A stretch of 64,000 nt of DNA, taken from assembly GCF_900187295.1 (NCBI RefSeq), contig NZ_LT906473.1:2790001-2854000 (forward strand), given 5' to 3'. The notes beneath the pieces were generated by a model. That model had not been told where the DNA came from. It searched no databases and saw only the letters and a list, made by a program, of their open reading frames with translations. Within the stretch, counting starts at the first letter, position 1. The number at the start of each line of letters is the position of its first letter. Origin of the DNA: Corynebacterium cystitidis. GTDB taxonomy: Bacteria; Actinomycetota; Actinomycetes; Mycobacteriales; Mycobacteriaceae. This document shows, one piece after another, positions 17,888-27,318 of the stretch. The translations under genes and the position numbers were made by a program.

Positions 17888-18415
17888 ATGTCTCGTTTTC
17901 ATCGAACCTTAGCCATTCTAGCTGGGGTGTTGTGGGTGGTTGTGGTGTTCAGCTACACCATGCTCAAAACGAACGTGGCGCTGCCCGGGGTGTGGGATTC
18001 GGAGGTGCACCAACGCCGCGAGCTGCGCCTGATTCCCCTCCAAGGATTTTTTGAATCGCAAGTGTGGTGGGGACCGCTGCAAAACATGGTGGGAAATATT
18101 GGTTTGTTCGTTCCGGTTGGGTTTCTTCTGGTCATCGTGTTCGCGCCGCGTCGGCCAGTGCGTGTGGCAACGATTACAGGGTGTGTGATCAGCCTGACTA
18201 TTGAGGTTTCCCAGTTTGTTTTCGCGCGCGGCTATAGCGACGTAGATGACCTCATCTTTAATACCCTAGGTGCAGCGCTTGGGGCATGGATTGCCACGCG
18301 CGTGCCGACGAAGGCTGTCACCACGAGCATCGGCCTGATTGTGGCGGTGGGGCTTGTTGCCATTATCCCGTTTGCACTTGATGGGGCGCGCTGGCTGCGC
18401 GACGCGATGCAGTAG
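17888..18415 (+). CDS. VanZ-like membrane protein
   Basis: 175 residues. The TM1-loop block (VVVFSYTMLKTN), LRLIPLQGFF, the family's N-xxGN-xxxFVPxGF pattern (QNMVGNIGLFVPVGFLL), IEVSQFVFARGYSDVDDL and FNTLGAALGAWI are all VanZ-domain signatures. It has about four to five helices. VanZ homologues are linked to envelope antibiotic tolerance, but the biochemical role is unclear. GGAGG precedes the ATG; the longer upstream frame is antisense to the neighbour and was rejected. Confidence 0.88.
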   Translation: MSRFHRTLAILAGVLWVVVVFSYTMLKTNVALPGVWDSEVHQRRELRLIPLQGFFESQVWWGPLQNMVGNIGLFVPVGFLLVIVFAPRRPVRVATITGCVISLTIEVSQFVFARGYSDVDDLIFNTLGAALGAWIATRVPTKAVTTSIGLIVAVGLVAIIPFALDGARWLRDAMQ

Positions 18416-18450
18416 AACGCAGCGCAGTAGAAGGCAGCGCAGTAGAAGGC
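18409..18450 (+). repeat. 15-bp tandem repeat spanning the VanZ stop codon
   Basis: Unit GCAGTAGAASGCAGC in 2.8 copies (18409-18423, 18424-18438, 18439-18450). Every copy carries a TAG that coincides with, or copies, the VanZ stop. Confidence 0.85.
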
Positions 18451-18468
18451 GGTCCTACAATGGGTGCC

Positions 18469-18873
18469 ATGACAGAGCCTGACGAGCAAGAACAGCGCAC
18501 GGGACAGCGCACGGAGCAGCGTGGCGCTTTTTCACGCGCCGTTTTCCCTGACGGTGAGGAGCCAGACCCGCGGTTCACCCTGGCAAATGAGCGTACTTTT
18601 TTGGCGTGGACGCGTACCTCCCTAGCGTTTCTAGCAGGCGGTATTGCACTTGAGGCCTTCGAGATGCCCACCATCAATGATGATGTGCGGCGTATCGCAG
18701 CGCTGGTGATCATCGTGATCGGCATGCTCATAGCCTTAGGTGCTGCGATCCGCTGGGTGCGTGTAGAACGCGCAATGCGCCACGCGAAACCGCTCCCGGC
18801 ACCAGCGATCGCCCCAGTACTTGGTGTGGGCATTTTCGTGGCAGCATTGATTGTTCTGGTGGCCTTGTTATGA
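18469..18873 (+). CDS. DUF202 membrane protein (first of a pair)
   Basis: 134 residues. DUF202 signature: DPRFTLANERTFLAWTRTSL followed by AFLAGGIALEAF, with three transmembrane helices. The first 30 residues are charged and Gln/Arg-rich. It overlaps the next DUF202 gene by four bases (ATGA), so the two are coupled and probably form one complex. Function is unknown; similar proteins are called YidH-like. Confidence 0.9.
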   Translation: MTEPDEQEQRTGQRTEQRGAFSRAVFPDGEEPDPRFTLANERTFLAWTRTSLAFLAGGIALEAFEMPTINDDVRRIAALVIIVIGMLIALGAAIRWVRVERAMRHAKPLPAPAIAPVLGVGIFVAALIVLVALL

Positions 18874-19232
18874 GGTTTGCCAAAGAGTTTCCCACCCGGG
18901 TGAAAGATTCCCAGATCCCTATCACCGATCTGGGCCTCCAGCCAGAACGCACCAGCCTGTCATGGTCGCGCACATCCTTAGCCATGTTGGTGTGTTCGGC
19001 GACACTGCTGCGCTGGGCCTGGCACTATACCGCCGTTGTGTACCTGGCCATTGGCCTGCTGATGGCGCTGGCATTGCTGATTGTGCTCACCCAGCGCCGC
19101 CGCTACTCCGTGGAGGCCCAAGGCATCCAGCGCGAGTTCACCGAACCCAATGTTTTCGCAGTATTCACCATGACTATAGCCATGGTGTTCCTTGGTGCCA
19201 TCGGGCTATATCTCATCGGCGTGACGTTCTAA
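18870..19232 (+). CDS. DUF202 membrane protein (second of a pair)
   Basis: 120 residues, three predicted helices. The signature is LGLQPERTSLSWSRTSLAML, which is the DUF202 core with ERT-x-L-x-W-xRTSLA. It is paralogous to the preceding gene, from which it starts by a four-base overlap. Its 3' end overlaps the convergent 19206-20483 gene by 27 bases. Confidence 0.88.
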   Translation: MRFAKEFPTRVKDSQIPITDLGLQPERTSLSWSRTSLAMLVCSATLLRWAWHYTAVVYLAIGLLMALALLIVLTQRRRYSVEAQGIQREFTEPNVFAVFTMTIAMVFLGAIGLYLIGVTF

Positions 19233-20483
19233 CAGTTGGGCTAAAAACCGCTGGCCGGCACCTGTCATGGTTAAACCGTTGGACGGTTCCAGCACACCAA
19301 GGCCCACAAAAACATTGGCGGCGCGCTCCATATCAGCTGGCACCGGGGTCGTACGCCCCAGCAATGACTGCGCCCCAGAACTAGCGGTGAGCCACATCAA
19401 CACCTGCGGCCACTCGGAGCGGGCAAAAGCCTGCGGCAGCTCCTCGGCCAAGTGATCCACCAGGGCGGGTGTGTCGTCGATAAGCGCCTGCCCCAGCGGA
19501 GATAAGCGCACCTCATGGGCTTTTTCTTGGATCACCCCGGCAATAGTGAGCACCTGGCGTAGGGCACGCACCGGCCCGGCGTGCTCCTCGCACCGGGTGC
19601 CACCAAAGCCGATGCTGCTGGCAATCGCGCACACATCGTCCATGCTCAGCTGACCATTGTCATCCAGGCGCACCCCGTCGGCCACATACTCAAGGATCAC
19701 GGAGAGATTGTGCTCCATGGGGTCCTCGCCCTCGTCTTCAATCAGCGCCTCGGAGAAGAACTCGGCGATGGCCTGCACCAAGGTCGGGTTATGCTCCGGG
19801 TGCGGGTCCAGTGCCATGATTTGCTGCAAATCCGGCCGGCCCGCCAGGAAGTGGTCGAACTCGTCGGCAAGCATCGGGGCGCGCGGATCCTCCGGTGCCC
19901 GCGATACCGAATCAATCTGTAGCTCCTCTGCCACATAGGCAATCCGCTCCGAGATGGTCACATGATCAGCGTTGGTCAGCCGCTGCAAAATCCGCTCGGG
20001 GCTCATCACCGGCAGGAAACTTAGCAGCAAAGGGGCGATCTCCATATCCGGCACCAGCCCGGCAGTCAGCCGACGTGCTTCGTGGTGGAAGCGCGTCATC
20101 ATGGCAGGACCGCCGCAGGCCTCTACAACATCGGGGCCCATGGCGTCGACAAGTAGCGGGGTGGGCCCATCGATCTCCGAATCCCCCAGCGGTTCGATGG
20201 CCATATTCCAGTTCGCGCCCGAGTCATACACGTAGGTAGTAGGGCCCAGGTCAGCGACGGTCACTGTGTGTTCTGCCACCTCGCCTTCGGTTGGCGCGGT
20301 GACATAAACATTGCGCGTTGGCCCGGTTGAGTCCATGTACATGTGCGTGGCCATGCCCGAAAAACCGAAGGCAGCTTCTATCACGTTGGCTAATTCCCCC
20401 AGGTGAATCGAGTCATCCACGTTAATCAGCCGTGACATTTCGGGCTTTGAGCCTTCCACGGTAATAAGCAGTGAGACGATCAT
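19206..20483 (-). CDS. pRiA4b ORF-3-like domain protein
   Basis: 425 residues. The N-terminal 180 residues (IVSLLITVEGSKPEMSRLIN, VDDSIHLGELANVIEAAFGF, MATHMYMD, TTYVYDSGANWNMAIEP, GPDVVEACGGPAM) follow the pRiA4b ORF-3-like fold, known from plasmid and transposon passenger proteins. The C-terminus is a winged-helix-like helical region (VRLSPLGQALIDD, LTMTGAGQRFLAQLL). Probably a nucleic-acid-binding protein, but no activity can be assigned. The start MIVSLLIT is preferred over the 22-codon longer frame. It is related to the 16891-17838 gene. Confidence 0.75.
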   Translation of the reverse strand: MIVSLLITVEGSKPEMSRLINVDDSIHLGELANVIEAAFGFSGMATHMYMDSTGPTRNVYVTAPTEGEVAEHTVTVADLGPTTYVYDSGANWNMAIEPLGDSEIDGPTPLLVDAMGPDVVEACGGPAMMTRFHHEARRLTAGLVPDMEIAPLLLSFLPVMSPERILQRLTNADHVTISERIAYVAEELQIDSVSRAPEDPRAPMLADEFDHFLAGRPDLQQIMALDPHPEHNPTLVQAIAEFFSEALIEDEGEDPMEHNLSVILEYVADGVRLDDNGQLSMDDVCAIASSIGFGGTRCEEHAGPVRALRQVLTIAGVIQEKAHEVRLSPLGQALIDDTPALVDHLAEELPQAFARSEWPQVLMWLTASSGAQSLLGRTTPVPADMERAANVFVGLGVLEPSNGLTMTGAGQRFLAQLLERHADEI

Positions 20484-20613
20484 GCCCCATAGCGTACGAC
20501 GGATTGTCGTTCCGCGCGCGCCGAACGGCAACGAACTGGCCCCATACATGCTTGGAACCGTTTAAGGTGTAGGTTAACCGAAAGTTTCCTTTTGCCCCGG
20601 GAGCGTTATTACC

Positions 20614-22116
20614 ATGAAGGCACCTAAGACACGCAAGATCCCCACCATGTCCGTCCCTTTGGACGAATCTCGTGGCCCGTACGTCCTCGCTATGGACGTC
20701 GGCTCTACGGCCTCCCGCGGCGGGCTTTACGACGCTTCCGGCCGCCCCGTGAAACGCTCTAAGCAGCGCATATCGCACGAATTTGAATCAGGCAATGACG
20801 GCAACTCCACCATTGATGCGGACCAGATCGCCGCGGAGTGCCGCGAGATTGTTGACGGGTTGGTCGCTTTCGCCCAGGACAATGGCCTGCAAATCAAAGG
20901 CGTGGCGTTCGACTCCTTCGCCTCTTCCTTTTTGCTTGTCGACGACGACGGCAACGCCTTGACGCAGTGCGCCACCTACGCCGACTCACGCAGTGCGAAG
21001 TATGTGTCGAAGCTACGCGAGCTTGTCGACGAGCAGGCGTACCACCAGCGCACCGGCGTGCGCATCCACGGCTCCTATCACCCGGCGAAGCTCCTGTGGG
21101 CGCAGGAAGAATGGCCGGACCGCTGGGAGAAGGCCCGGTGGGTGATGACCATCGGCGAGTACGTCTACCTGAAACTGGCCGGCGTGATGGGCCTGGCGGT
21201 GTCTACTGGTGCGTGGTGTGGCATTGTGAACGCGCGCACCGGAGAGCTTGACACCGAGATCCTTGAGGCGTGCAACGTGGACCCAGAGATGATCGCACCC
21301 CTGCATTTTCCTGATGAGCCCGCCTACCCCACCGGCACCGACTGGTCGGCGCTGGACGGCGTGCCATGGTTCCATGGGATCCCGGACGGCTGGCCGTCGA
21401 ATGTGGGCCCTGGTGCGGTGGATGAGCACACGATTGCTGTGGCGGCTGCTACCTCTGGTGCGATGCGCGTGCTGTTGCCCGAGGTACCGGATGTGATTCC
21501 AAGTGGTTTGTGGTGCTACCGCGTCACCCGTGACCAGGCAATTCTTGGTGGTGCGTTGAATGATGTGGGCCGTGCGGTGACCTGGATGGAGAAGGTGCTC
21601 ACCCCTATTGATGCGGAGGACCTCGACGATGTGTTACGTGGCGATACCAGCGAGTATGCCCCCGTGGTGCTGCCGTTTTTCTCCGGGGAGCGCGCAACCG
21701 GGTGGGCTGCGGATGCCTCGGCAAGTTTCGTGGGCATTTCCGACGACACTTCGGCGATGGACCTGTGGCGTGGCCTGATTGAGGGCTTGGCTATCTCCTA
21801 TGAACGCGTCTACGAGCAGCTTGATATCGCCGGCGCCCAGCCGGAGCGCATCATTGCTTCAGGGCGCGTGACCACCGAGCACCAGGGCTGGTTGGCGGTG
21901 CTTGCCGACGCCTTAGAGTGCGACGTGATCCCCCTTGCGATGAAGCGTGCGACCTTGCGCGGTACTGCGATTATTGCCCTGGATGTGATTAACCCTGGTG
22001 GTGAGCGCGCCGTGCCACCTTTCGGCGAGCCACTGAAACCCGTGGCCGAGCACCTCGAGTACTTCACCCGCCTGCGCGAGCGTTTCGACAAGCTCTACGG
22101 CTACCTTGTTGAATAA
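20614..22116 (+). CDS. FGGY-family carbohydrate kinase (gluconokinase-like)
   Basis: 500 residues. The ATP-dependent sugar-kinase fold is evident: N-terminal LAMDVGSTASRGGLYD (phosphate loop 1), IKGVAFDSFASSFLLVDDDG, TYADSRS, a second-domain FFSGERATGWAADASASFVG and a C-terminal PERIIASGRVTTEHQGWLAV with DALECDV. This order matches gluconokinase/xylulokinase-type FGGY enzymes; gluconate is the likeliest substrate because of the AFDSF and TYADSRS text, but that is inference. GGAG lies about ten bases upstream of the ATG. The gene ends in a tandem repeat that copies its stop codon. Confidence 0.85.
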   Translation: MKAPKTRKIPTMSVPLDESRGPYVLAMDVGSTASRGGLYDASGRPVKRSKQRISHEFESGNDGNSTIDADQIAAECREIVDGLVAFAQDNGLQIKGVAFDSFASSFLLVDDDGNALTQCATYADSRSAKYVSKLRELVDEQAYHQRTGVRIHGSYHPAKLLWAQEEWPDRWEKARWVMTIGEYVYLKLAGVMGLAVSTGAWCGIVNARTGELDTEILEACNVDPEMIAPLHFPDEPAYPTGTDWSALDGVPWFHGIPDGWPSNVGPGAVDEHTIAVAAATSGAMRVLLPEVPDVIPSGLWCYRVTRDQAILGGALNDVGRAVTWMEKVLTPIDAEDLDDVLRGDTSEYAPVVLPFFSGERATGWAADASASFVGISDDTSAMDLWRGLIEGLAISYERVYEQLDIAGAQPERIIASGRVTTEHQGWLAVLADALECDVIPLAMKRATLRGTAIIALDVINPGGERAVPPFGEPLKPVAEHLEYFTRLRERFDKLYGYLVE

Positions 22117-22151
22117 GCGTTGAATAAACGTTGAATAAACGTTGAATAATC
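22108..22151 (+). repeat. 11-bp tandem repeat at the kinase stop codon
   Basis: Four copies of GTTGAATAARC (last copy TC). The first copy encodes the final Val-Glu-stop of the FGGY kinase, and the next three repeat it. Confidence 0.9.
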
Positions 22152-22164
22152 TTGCCGAGGCTAC

Positions 22165-22197
22165 GGCGTAGGTCAGGCGTAGGTCAGGCGTAGGTCA
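22165..22197 (+). repeat. 11-bp tandem repeat, three copies
   Basis: GGCGTAGGTCA in three exact copies, between the convergent FGGY kinase and flavin monooxygenase. GGCGTAGG also occurs twice in the gap at 29970-30001. Confidence 0.9.
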
Positions 22198-22205
22198 GCC
22201 GGACT

Positions 22206-23279
22206 TCAGCAGCGCTGCGCAATCGCCGCCGCCGTCTGCTTTGCAAAGGGGCCAACGCCCATGATGGTGTCCGCGCCGGGCCCATTCGCCTCCGAGTACC
22301 CCACCAGGAACAGGCCTTCTACGGTGGGTGCGGCACCGTCAAGCAGGTGGCGCACTGGACCCCACGATGGGCGAAAGCCGGTACACCAAATGAGGTGGTT
22401 CACCCCGTCAAGCTCGTCGAGTGAATCCACCATGGGCCGGGCGTTAAGGCGGCCGCTATCACGCGCGCGCTTTACTTCGGGCACCATGACGATATCGCCG
22501 AGGTTCTCCACCCCACCAGGGTCTTGTTCCCCTTTGGCGATGGCCAGGTAGCGTTGGCGGTTGCGTTTGAACAGGTCCGCGCCGTCGATGTTGTCGGGCA
22601 TCCAGCGCGGCTTATGCCGGGTGAGCCACACTACCTCGGCGACCTCGGACAGTTCGGCGGCGATCTGCGCGCCCGAGTTACCGCCACCCACCACGGCGAC
22701 TTTCGTGCCGCGGAATGTGTCTTTGCCTGGGTAGTTCGCCGAGTGCCAGAACTGGCCTTCTAAAGTACCTGGCACCGACGGCACAAATGGTGAGGTCCAC
22801 GTCCCAGTAGCAACTACCACGTTGTTGGTGGTCAGCTCTAGTGGTGTCAGCTCGGAGAAGTCGTCGGCAGGTGCGGCATGCACCGTGAAGTGGCTGGCCC
22901 CTCCCCCGTGGTCGACGTGGTCGCCGAAGTCGACCACGGAGGAAAAACCAGCTACTTCTCCGTGGTCGACGAAGTCGACCACGTCGACCACGTAGGGTCT
23001 GCGGATATCAAACTCGTAGCGGTCCTCCCACGCCGCGAAGTACTCCACCACGTGGTCGCGTGGCGGGTAGCCGTCGTAGGCGGGCATCGGCATGCCGGGT
23101 AGATTAGAAAACCCCGCGTTGGAGAACAGGGTGAGCGAATCCCAATACTGCTGCCATGCCCCGCCGGGGCCGGTTTGGGCGTCGATAAGCACCGGCTCTA
23201 TCCCTTGCCGGCGCAGGTAGTAAGCGGTGGCCAGCCCAGCTTGGCCGGCACCAATAATGATGGCGGGAAAATGCTGCAT
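22206..23279 (-). CDS. FAD/NADPH-dependent flavin monooxygenase
   Basis: 357 residues. The FAD motif IIIGAGQAGLATAYYLRRQG (GxGxxG) is at the N-terminus, the NADPH motif KVAVVGGGNSGAQIAAEL lies near residue 200, and the C-terminal ATG/ GYSEANGPGADTIMG region contacts FAD. This is the trimethylamine-monooxygenase/FMO-like group that oxidises soft nucleophiles, substrate unknown. Around residues 97-130 there is an insertion of repeated Val-Asp/Asp-His units (VVDVVDFVDHGE, VVDFGDHVDHGGG) encoded by reiterated GTCGACCAC/GTGGTCGAC blocks, not expected in the family. Confidence 0.85.
   Translation of the reverse strand: MQHFPAIIIGAGQAGLATAYYLRRQGIEPVLIDAQTGPGGAWQQYWDSLTLFSNAGFSNLPGMPMPAYDGYPPRDHVVEYFAAWEDRYEFDIRRPYVVDVVDFVDHGEVAGFSSVVDFGDHVDHGGGASHFTVHAAPADDFSELTPLELTTNNVVVATGTWTSPFVPSVPGTLEGQFWHSANYPGKDTFRGTKVAVVGGGNSGAQIAAELSEVAEVVWLTRHKPRWMPDNIDGADLFKRNRQRYLAIAKGEQDPGGVENLGDIVMVPEVKRARDSGRLNARPMVDSLDELDGVNHLIWCTGFRPSWGPVRHLLDGAAPTVEGLFLVGYSEANGPGADTIMGVGPFAKQTAAAIAQRC
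22900..22995 (-). repeat. GTCGAC-rich reiterated segment inside the monooxygenase gene
   Basis: The blocks GTGGTCGAC, AAGTCGACCACG and GTCGACCACGTCGACCACG recur within about 95 bases, in frame, and encode Val-Val-Asp / Asp-His runs. The segment sits between the flavin-binding and NADPH-binding parts. Confidence 0.75.
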
Positions 23280-23290
23280 AACCTCAGCCT

Positions 23291-23325
23291 AAAGCACCCG
23301 CGCAAAGCACCCGCGCAAAGCACCC
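23291..23325. repeat. 13-bp tandem repeat between Nnr and the monooxygenase
   Basis: Unit AAAGCACCCGCGC in 2.7 copies, directly upstream of the monooxygenase start and just past the stop of nnr. Confidence 0.85.
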
Positions 23326-23329
23326 ATCG

Positions 23330-24913
23330 TTAGCTAGGGGCTGCAAGCTGGGCGGATGCGGCCGGAACGGCGTCGGCGATCTTGGTGGCACTCGTCGGGC
23401 CTTGTCCGAACTTAGTGGTGGCGCTAAGCTTCGCGGCCACGGCGTGGATGGCTACCACTTGGTCGAGGGCATACTGTGCCAACTGCGGTGACTGCGCTGC
23501 CACCCGCGCCAAGTGTGCTCCAGCGATGCCTGCCAGTACGTCGCCGGAGCCTGGGGTTGCGGACCACGAATGGCCTGCATCGATGATGTGGGTGTGGGGG
23601 CCACCTGCGATGATTGTGGCGCGGCCCTTGCGCACCACTGTTGCCTGCAGGTGCGCGGCCAGCGCCTCAGTCTCGGCCAGCCGATGAGTCTGGTCTAGCC
23701 CACACGCCTGGCGCAGTCGCGCGAACTCGCCATCGTGTGGCGTGAGCACAGTTGTCGCTTCGCGCTTCACGACGAGCGCCCGAAGCTCCTCATGCTCCGT
23801 GAGCAGGGTGAGCCCATCGGCGTCGATCAGTACCGGTAGCTCTGTGTTCAAGAGCTGTTCGAGCTCTGCGGCGGCGTTATTGTCGGTACCTGCGCCGGGG
23901 CCGAACACCCACGCCTGGACACGCGCAGGCTTGTCGATGGACTTTGTCACCACCACCTCTGGGTGGGCTCGTACCACCTCTAGGGCTTGGGGGCCGGCGT
24001 AGCGCACCATGGCCGGGGTGGCATTCACCGCGCCGCGCACAGTCAGTAGTGCCGCGCCAGGATAGGTGCCGCTACCTGCGCGGATTCCCACTACTCCCCC
24101 GGTGTATTTGTCGTCGTCAGCACCAGGCTCCAGCCTGGACACCCCAGGGGGACGCATGGTGCGCAGGTGCTCAGGCCACGTACCGTCGGGCCAGATATGC
24201 ACCGGTTGGGTGGCGCGCCATACCAGGTAGTGGGAGCCCTGCTCGCGTAAAAGATTGGATAAGGCAGGGTTGCCGATTTCCGCCAGAAGCTGCTGCCCAC
24301 ACTGGGGTGCCAACCCGTGGGCCAGGCGGAACTCGCCGAAGGTCACGGTCACATCAGCAGTGACGTGCTGCGGGTGGGCCACCCCCGTGTCTGCTTCCAC
24401 CCCACTAGGCACATCCACCGCGAGCACCGGTACGTACCAACCACGGATGCTGGTGACGATGCCGAAGGTATCGTCATCAAGCCCGCCACGCCCGCCGATG
24501 CCGGTGATGGCGTCAATGGCGATGCGGTAGCGCGCACACTCCTGGTGGGTGGGCGGCTGCTCGAGCACAACTCCGCCAGCCTGGCGGAAAGCGGTGAGCG
24601 CCGGCTCGTGCGCCTGGCCGCCGGTCAGGAACGCCTCAACCTTTAGCCCCTGCATCGCAAGCTGCGCGCCGGCATACAGCCCATCTCCCCCATTGCCACC
24701 CTTTCCTGCAAGAATGAGCACTACATCACGCGCATTCCCCGTTGCTTCTTGGACCGCGGCGGCCAAGGGGTGGTCGTCGGCACGCACCATCGCCTGGGTC
24801 ACGTCGCACACGGCGGAGGCGGCCTGCTGCATCAACTGATCCGGGAAATCCTGGGCCTCAAGCAGCGGCTTTTCGGCCGCGCGGATCTGGGCTGCGGTGT
24901 AGGCGTAACTCAT
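23330..24913 (-). CDS. nnr: Bifunctional NAD(P)H-hydrate repair enzyme
   Basis: 527 residues. The N-terminal half is the NAD(P)H-hydrate epimerase domain (YjeF_N: LILAGKGGNGGDGLYAGAQL, AIDAITGIGGRGGLDDDTFG, VLAVDVPSGVEADTG, TVTFGEFRLAH). The C-terminal half is the ADP-dependent hydrate dehydratase (VVGIRAGSGTYPGAALL, WVFGPGAGTDNN, VLIDADGLTLL, TVLTPHDGEFARL, WSATPGSGDVLAGIAGAHLA). Together they repair damaged NADHX/NADPHX. The ATG at 24913 matches the family start; a longer frame runs into the nei gene. It lies 14 bases downstream of nei on the same strand. Confidence 0.95.
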   Translation of the reverse strand: MSYAYTAAQIRAAEKPLLEAQDFPDQLMQQAASAVCDVTQAMVRADDHPLAAAVQEATGNARDVVLILAGKGGNGGDGLYAGAQLAMQGLKVEAFLTGGQAHEPALTAFRQAGGVVLEQPPTHQECARYRIAIDAITGIGGRGGLDDDTFGIVTSIRGWYVPVLAVDVPSGVEADTGVAHPQHVTADVTVTFGEFRLAHGLAPQCGQQLLAEIGNPALSNLLREQGSHYLVWRATQPVHIWPDGTWPEHLRTMRPPGVSRLEPGADDDKYTGGVVGIRAGSGTYPGAALLTVRGAVNATPAMVRYAGPQALEVVRAHPEVVVTKSIDKPARVQAWVFGPGAGTDNNAAAELEQLLNTELPVLIDADGLTLLTEHEELRALVVKREATTVLTPHDGEFARLRQACGLDQTHRLAETEALAAHLQATVVRKGRATIIAGGPHTHIIDAGHSWSATPGSGDVLAGIAGAHLARVAAQSPQLAQYALDQVVAIHAVAAKLSATTKFGQGPTSATKIADAVPAASAQLAAPS

Positions 24914-24927
24914 AGCGCCCAGGGTAG

Positions 24928-25737
24928 TTATTTTTGGCAGGTGGGGCACCAAAACAGGTTGCGTCCCTGCATCACCTGAAAAGACACTGGGGTGGCGCAC
25001 ACATAACACGGTTCACCCGCACGGCGATAGACATACACTTCGCCGCCGTGGTCGTCGTCACGCGCGGCTCTACCCATCGTTTCCGGCATGTGCTCACCAC
25101 GCACGGTATTAATCTCACCCTGCATAACGCCCAGGCGCATCAAGAACACCAAATCAGCCCAGATCGCGTCGAACTCGGCGCGGTCCAGCTGGGTACCCAG
25201 CATAAACGGGGAGATTTTCTGGCGGAAGAGCACCTCAGCGCGGTAAATATTGCCCACCCCGGCAAACATGGACTGGTCCATCAACATCGCACCGATCGTG
25301 CGACGGGACCTGTGCACCCGCTGCCACAGTGCATCCGGGTTCGCATCATCACGGATCGGGTCCTCACCCACACGCGCCACAATAGTGTCACGCTCTACCT
25401 CAGTAATCAGGCGACAAAACTGGGGGCCACGCAGGTTAGCGGCCTGCTTGCCTGCCTCGATCCGCAGTCGCATTTGGCCCCAGCGGTCGTCGATAGGCTC
25501 GAAACGCACCTGCCCAATCAGGCCCAAGTGGATGTACACGATGTGGGCGGGTGCATCAACATCAAAGTCGATGAACAAGTGCTTGCCAAAAGCCTCCGCC
25601 TGGGCGATCTGGGACCCATCGAGCACCGCCGCCTCCCGCGAAAAACGGCCCTGGGGGCTGGTAACAGACAGGGGCTGACCGCGGAAATCGTCGTTCAGCC
25701 TTCGCGCAAGACGATGGATGACGTGACCTTCAGGCAT
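24928..25737 (-). CDS. nei: Fpg/Nei-family DNA glycosylase/AP lyase
   Basis: 269 residues. It starts MPEGHVIHRLA, the P-E-G-H form typical of actinobacterial Nei, where Pro2/Glu3 are catalytic after Met removal. The helix-two-turn-helix block is QSMFAGVGNIYRAEVLFRQ. A C-terminal zinc finger is intact (CYVCATPV and FWCPTC). It excises oxidised bases in base-excision repair. Same strand as nnr downstream, so probably one transcript. Confidence 0.93.
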   Translation of the reverse strand: MPEGHVIHRLARRLNDDFRGQPLSVTSPQGRFSREAAVLDGSQIAQAEAFGKHLFIDFDVDAPAHIVYIHLGLIGQVRFEPIDDRWGQMRLRIEAGKQAANLRGPQFCRLITEVERDTIVARVGEDPIRDDANPDALWQRVHRSRRTIGAMLMDQSMFAGVGNIYRAEVLFRQKISPFMLGTQLDRAEFDAIWADLVFLMRLGVMQGEINTVRGEHMPETMGRAARDDDHGGEVYVYRRAGEPCYVCATPVSFQVMQGRNLFWCPTCQK

Positions 25738-25809
25738 GCGTCACAGTATAAGGCGCGCCATGCTGTAGCATAATTTCGTACATCGCTGAGACGATTCGGA
25801 GGACTCACT

Positions 25810-27303
25810 GTGCCCCACACACTTGGTTTTGACCGCGAAAAATACATTCAACTGCAGTCAGAGCACATCAACAAACGGCGTGCAGAAATCGGCGGAAAAC
25901 TCTACCTCGAAATGGGTGGCAAGCTTTTCGACGACATGCACGCCTCACGCGTTCTCCCCGGCTTCACACCCGATAACAAAATCGCGATGCTCGAACGCAT
26001 CAAGGATGACGTGGAGATCATGGTGTGCCTCAACGCCAAGGACCTCACCCGCCAGAAGAAGCGCGCCGACCTAGACATCACCTACGAAGATGACGTGCTG
26101 CGCCTGATCGACGAGTTCCGCGGCGCCGGGTTCCTCGTCGACAACGTGGTGATGACCCAACTAGACGGCAACCACCCTCAAGCCGAGGCCTTCATAGCCC
26201 GCCTAGACCGCCTAGGCCTAAAAACAGCGCGCCACCGGGTGATCCCCGGATACCCCAACAACACTGAACTGATCGTGTCCGAAGACGGCTTCGGCCTCAA
26301 CGACTACGTGGAAACCAGCCGGGACGTCATCGTCATGACCGCCCCGGGGCCCGGTTCCGGCAAGTTGGCCACCTGCCTCTCGCAGGTTTACCACGAGCAC
26401 AAACGCGGCATCAACGCAGGTTACGCCAAGTTTGAAACGTTTCCCATCTGGAATTTGTCGCTCGAACACCCCGTAAACCTGGCCTATGAGGCCGCCACCG
26501 CGGACCTCGACGACATTAACCTGATCGACCCGTATCACATGAGCGCCTACGGGCAGCAGGTCACCAGCTACAACCGCGATGTCGAGGTATTTCCACTGCT
26601 CCAAGCATTATTAAAGCAAGTACTGGGAAAGTCGCCGTACCAATCACCCACCGACATGGGTGTGAACATGGCCGGCTACTGCATCTCCGACGACGAGGTC
26701 TGCCGTACCGCCTCCCGGCAAGAAATCATCCGCCGCTACTTCAAGGCGCTGGTGGACGAACGCCGCGACGATCGCGACAACGAGGAATCCACCCGCATCT
26801 CCATGATCATGCGCAAGGCGGAAATTACTATCGACGAGCGCACGGTGGTTGCCGCAGCACAGCAGGTTGCCGCAGAAACGGGTAATCCGGGGGCCGCCCT
26901 CGAGCTTCCCGACGGCACTATCGTAACCGGCAAGACTTCCGCCCTGCTCGGCCCATCCGCAGCCGTGCTACTCAACGCCCTGAAACATTTAGCCGGCATC
27001 CCTGATGAGGCATTACTGTTGTCGCCCGAGTCCATCGAACCAATCCAAACGCTGAAAACGGAGCACCTCGGCTCGTCGAATCCGCGCCTGCATACCGACG
27101 AAGTACTCATCGCTTTGAGTGTTTCCGCAGCTGACAATGGGGAATCGCGCCGGGCACTCGCGGAGCTGAAAAACCTCGCCGGCTGCGATGCCCACACCAC
27201 CACCATCCTGGGTAGCGTTGACGAGGGTATCTTCCGTAACTTAGGGGTGCTGGTCACCTGTGACCCGCAGTACTGGAAGAAGCGCCTTTACTATAAGCGT
27301 TAG
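25810..27303 (+). CDS. DUF1846 family protein
   Basis: 497 residues. The text [74 protein letters not shown] and [27 protein letters not shown] is the DUF1846 signature. [14 protein letters not shown] stretch resembles a phosphate-binding loop. Length is as expected. The GTG start is preceded by GGAGG. Biochemical role unknown to me; it is cytoplasmic and probably nucleotide-binding. Confidence 0.92.
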   Translation: MPHTLGFDREKYIQLQSEHINKRRAEIGGKLYLEMGGKLFDDMHASRVLPGFTPDNKIAMLERIKDDVEIMVCLNAKDLTRQKKRADLDITYEDDVLRLIDEFRGAGFLVDNVVMTQLDGNHPQAEAFIARLDRLGLKTARHRVIPGYPNNTELIVSEDGFGLNDYVETSRDVIVMTAPGPGSGKLATCLSQVYHEHKRGINAGYAKFETFPIWNLSLEHPVNLAYEAATADLDDINLIDPYHMSAYGQQVTSYNRDVEVFPLLQALLKQVLGKSPYQSPTDMGVNMAGYCISDDEVCRTASRQEIIRRYFKALVDERRDDRDNEESTRISMIMRKAEITIDERTVVAAAQQVAAETGNPGAALELPDGTIVTGKTSALLGPSAAVLLNALKHLAGIPDEALLLSPESIEPIQTLKTEHLGSSNPRLHTDEVLIALSVSAADNGESRRALAELKNLAGCDAHTTTILGSVDEGIFRNLGVLVTCDPQYWKKRLYYKR

Positions 27304-27318
27304 GGAATCTAGCCTGCA

